A stretch of DNA of 7,900 nucleotides, taken from contig JASHTN010000182.1 in assembly GCA_030040525.1 (NCBI GenBank), positions 1-7,900 of the forward strand, read 5' to 3'. Position numbers and translations under genes: made by a program. The notes beneath the pieces were generated by a model. That model ran no database searches and was not told the origin of the DNA. It saw nothing but the letters and a program-made list of their open reading frames with translations. Within the stretch, counting starts at the first letter, position 1. The number at the start of each line of letters is the position of its first letter. The DNA comes from Gammaproteobacteria bacterium. GTDB taxonomy: Bacteria; Pseudomonadota; Gammaproteobacteria; Steroidobacterales; Steroidobacteraceae. Below, piece by piece: positions 6,598-7,900 of the stretch.

Positions 6598-7900
6598 TCA
6601 GTACGGGGCGTCGACGTCGCCGAGCGCGACGTACACGCTCTTCAGCTGCGTGTAGTGCTCGATGGCGGCGCGGCCGTTCTCGCGGCCGAGGCCCGACATC
6701 TTCACGCCGCCGAACGGCAGCTCCACCGGAGTCACGTTGTAGTGGTTGATCCAGCACGTGCCAGCCTGCAGCTGCGCGATCACGCGGTGGGCACGCGTCA
6801 GGTCGCTGGTGAACACCCCCGCCGCAAGGCCGAACTCGGTGGCGTTGGCCCGCGCAATCACCTCGTCCTCGGATTCGAACTCGAGCACCGCCATCACCGG
6901 CCCGAAGATCTCCAGCCGCACGATGTCCATGTCATCGTGACAGCCGTCGAAGACCGTCGGCGCGACGAAGCAGCCGCGCCCGAGCTCCCCGCTCGTGACG
7001 CGCGCCCCGCCGGTCAGCACCCGCGCGCCCTGCGCCTTGCCGCGCGCGATGAAGCCCAGCACCTTCTCCATGTGCTCCTGCGAGATCAGCGCCCCGACTT
7101 GCGTGCCCGGGTCGAGCGGGTCGCCGATGCGCATGGCGGCGGCGCGTGCGCGCAGCCGCTCGATGAACTCGCCGTGGACGCTCTTGTGCACGAAGACGCG
7201 CGTGCCGTTCGAGCACACCTCGCCCGCCGAGTAGAAGTTGCCGAGCAGCGCGCCGCCGACCGCGTTGTCGAGCTGCGCATCCTCGAACACGATCAGGGGT
7301 GACTTGCCGCCGAGCTCGAGCGTCACCTGCTTGAGGGAGGCGGCGGCATCCGCCATCACCGCCTTGCCGGTGCCGACCTCGCCGGTGAGGGAGATCTTGC
7401 GGATTTCGCGCTGGCGGGTCAGCAGGCGTCCGGTCTCCGCGGCGCCCTGCACGAGCTGGAATACCCCGTCCGGGAGCCCCGCGTCGGCGAGGATTTCCGC
7501 GAGCCTGATCGCGGTGAGCGGCGTGAGCTCGGCGGGCTTGAAGATCATCGCGTTGCCGCAGGCGAGCGCCGGGGCTGCCTTCCAGCAGGCGATCTGCAGC
7601 GGGTAGTTCCAGGCGCCGATCCCGGCGACCACGCCGAGCGGCTCGCGGCGCGTGTAGCCGAAGGCGCCGGGCCCCAGATCGAGATGCTCGCCGGCGATGC
7701 CGGCGGCGAGCCCGCCGTAGTACTCGAGGCACTCCGCGCCCGACAGCACGTCGACGACGCGGGTCTCGGCGATCGGCTTGCCGGTGTTGCGCGTCTCGAG
7801 CTCGGCCAGCTCAGCGTTACGCGCGCGCAGCAGAGCGGCCGCGCGCTGCAGCACGCGCCCGCGCGCCGCCCCCGGCAACGCGGCCCAGCGGCGCTGTGCG
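6598..7900 (-). CDS. betB: Betaine-aldehyde dehydrogenase, 5'-truncated by the window end
   Basis: NAD(P)+-dependent cytoplasmic aldehyde dehydrogenase converting betaine aldehyde to glycine betaine, the second step after BetA. The frame stays open to the window edge (first residues AQRRWAALPG), so the true start lies outside; about 433 residues are visible of the ~490 usual. The TTG at 7876-7878 is an internal codon. Numbered from that TTG as residue 1, visible motifs are GAWNYPLQIACWK with the active-site Asn (91), FKPAELTPLTA (cofactor region), LELGGKSP with the general-base Glu (188), the catalytic Cys in EVCSNGT (222), and EIFGPV (323-328). Near the C-terminus are CWINHYNVTPVELPFGGVKMSGLGRENG and LKSVYVALGDVDAPY. 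The YNVTPVELPFGG block resembles the rhizobial BetB type more than the TWGESPAEMPVGG of E. coli and Pseudomonas (from memory). It lies upstream of betA in the classic betBA order. Confidence 0.87.
   Translation of the reverse strand, partial: AQRRWAALPGAARGRVLQRAAALLRARNAELAELETRNTGKPIAETRVVDVLSGAECLEYYGGLAAGIAGEHLDLGPGAFGYTRREPLGVVAGIGAWNYPLQIACWKAAPALACGNAMIFKPAELTPLTAIRLAEILADAGLPDGVFQLVQGAAETGRLLTRQREIRKISLTGEVGTGKAVMADAAASLKQVTLELGGKSPLIVFEDAQLDNAVGGALLGNFYSAGEVCSNGTRVFVHKSVHGEFIERLRARAAAMRIGDPLDPGTQVGALISQEHMEKVLGFIARGKAQGARVLTGGARVTSGELGRGCFVAPTVFDGCHDDMDIVRLEIFGPVMAVLEFESEDEVIARANATEFGLAAGVFTSDLTRAHRVIAQLQAGTCWINHYNVTPVELPFGGVKMSGLGRENGRAAIEHYTQLKSVYVALGDVDAPY

Noticed and set aside
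7876..7878. TTG as the start codon of betB
   Set aside because: The frame continues upstream to the window edge with residues (AQRRWAALPG) that fit the conserved aldehyde dehydrogenase N-terminal region, so this is an internal Leu codon.
1..7900. Mobile elements, CRISPR arrays, tRNA/rRNA genes
   Set aside because: No transposase or integrase motifs, no regularly spaced direct repeats, and no tRNA-like or rRNA-like segments were seen on either strand.

Overview
This 7.9 kb window is high-GC bacterial DNA, densely packed with genes that have G/C-rich third codon positions. The TonB-dependent receptor style (a VTVTAQRR...QDVPIS box and terminal Phe), the GlxA-type AraC regulator and the BetB-BetA pair point to a proteobacterium. 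My guess is a Steroidobacter/Nevskia/Xanthomonas-like gammaproteobacterium or an alphaproteobacterium; this is inference from protein style, not a database match.

Layout: (1) 1-702 holds the Ala/Pro-rich 3' end of an upstream gene and, 6 nt later, an unrecognised 177-aa hypothetical protein. (2) 703-982 is non-coding in my reading. It holds a hairpin-forming repeat, a nested inverted repeat and a short AT-rich island that probably carries the next gene's promoter. (3) 983-2047 encodes a DJ-1/PfpI-AraC (GlxA-family) regulator. (4) A 120-bp gap contains a dyad, a -10-like hexamer, a stem-loop and a strong Shine-Dalgarno. It leads into a 905-aa TonB-dependent outer-membrane receptor (2168-4885). 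(5) Converging on the receptor from the minus strand, 22 bp away, are betA (choline dehydrogenase, 4908-6563) and, upstream of it on the same strand, betB (betaine-aldehyde dehydrogenase, 5'-truncated by the window end).

How the genes may fit together: BetA oxidises choline to betaine aldehyde (and can carry it further), and BetB oxidises betaine aldehyde to glycine betaine with NAD(P)+. GlxA-type regulators (GbdR and CdhR in Pseudomonas) control catabolism of quaternary amines, and no betI is visible. The adjacent regulator could therefore control the betBA genes, the receptor, or both. The receptor might import a choline- or betaine-containing compound too large for porins, but its ligand cannot be read from sequence and this link is inference from adjacency.

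I found no mobile element, CRISPR array, tRNA or rRNA. Nothing here is clearly a new system. The most notable features are the receptor-plus-betBA neighbourhood, five closely spaced cysteine pairs in the receptor barrel, and the structured non-coding segments around the regulator.
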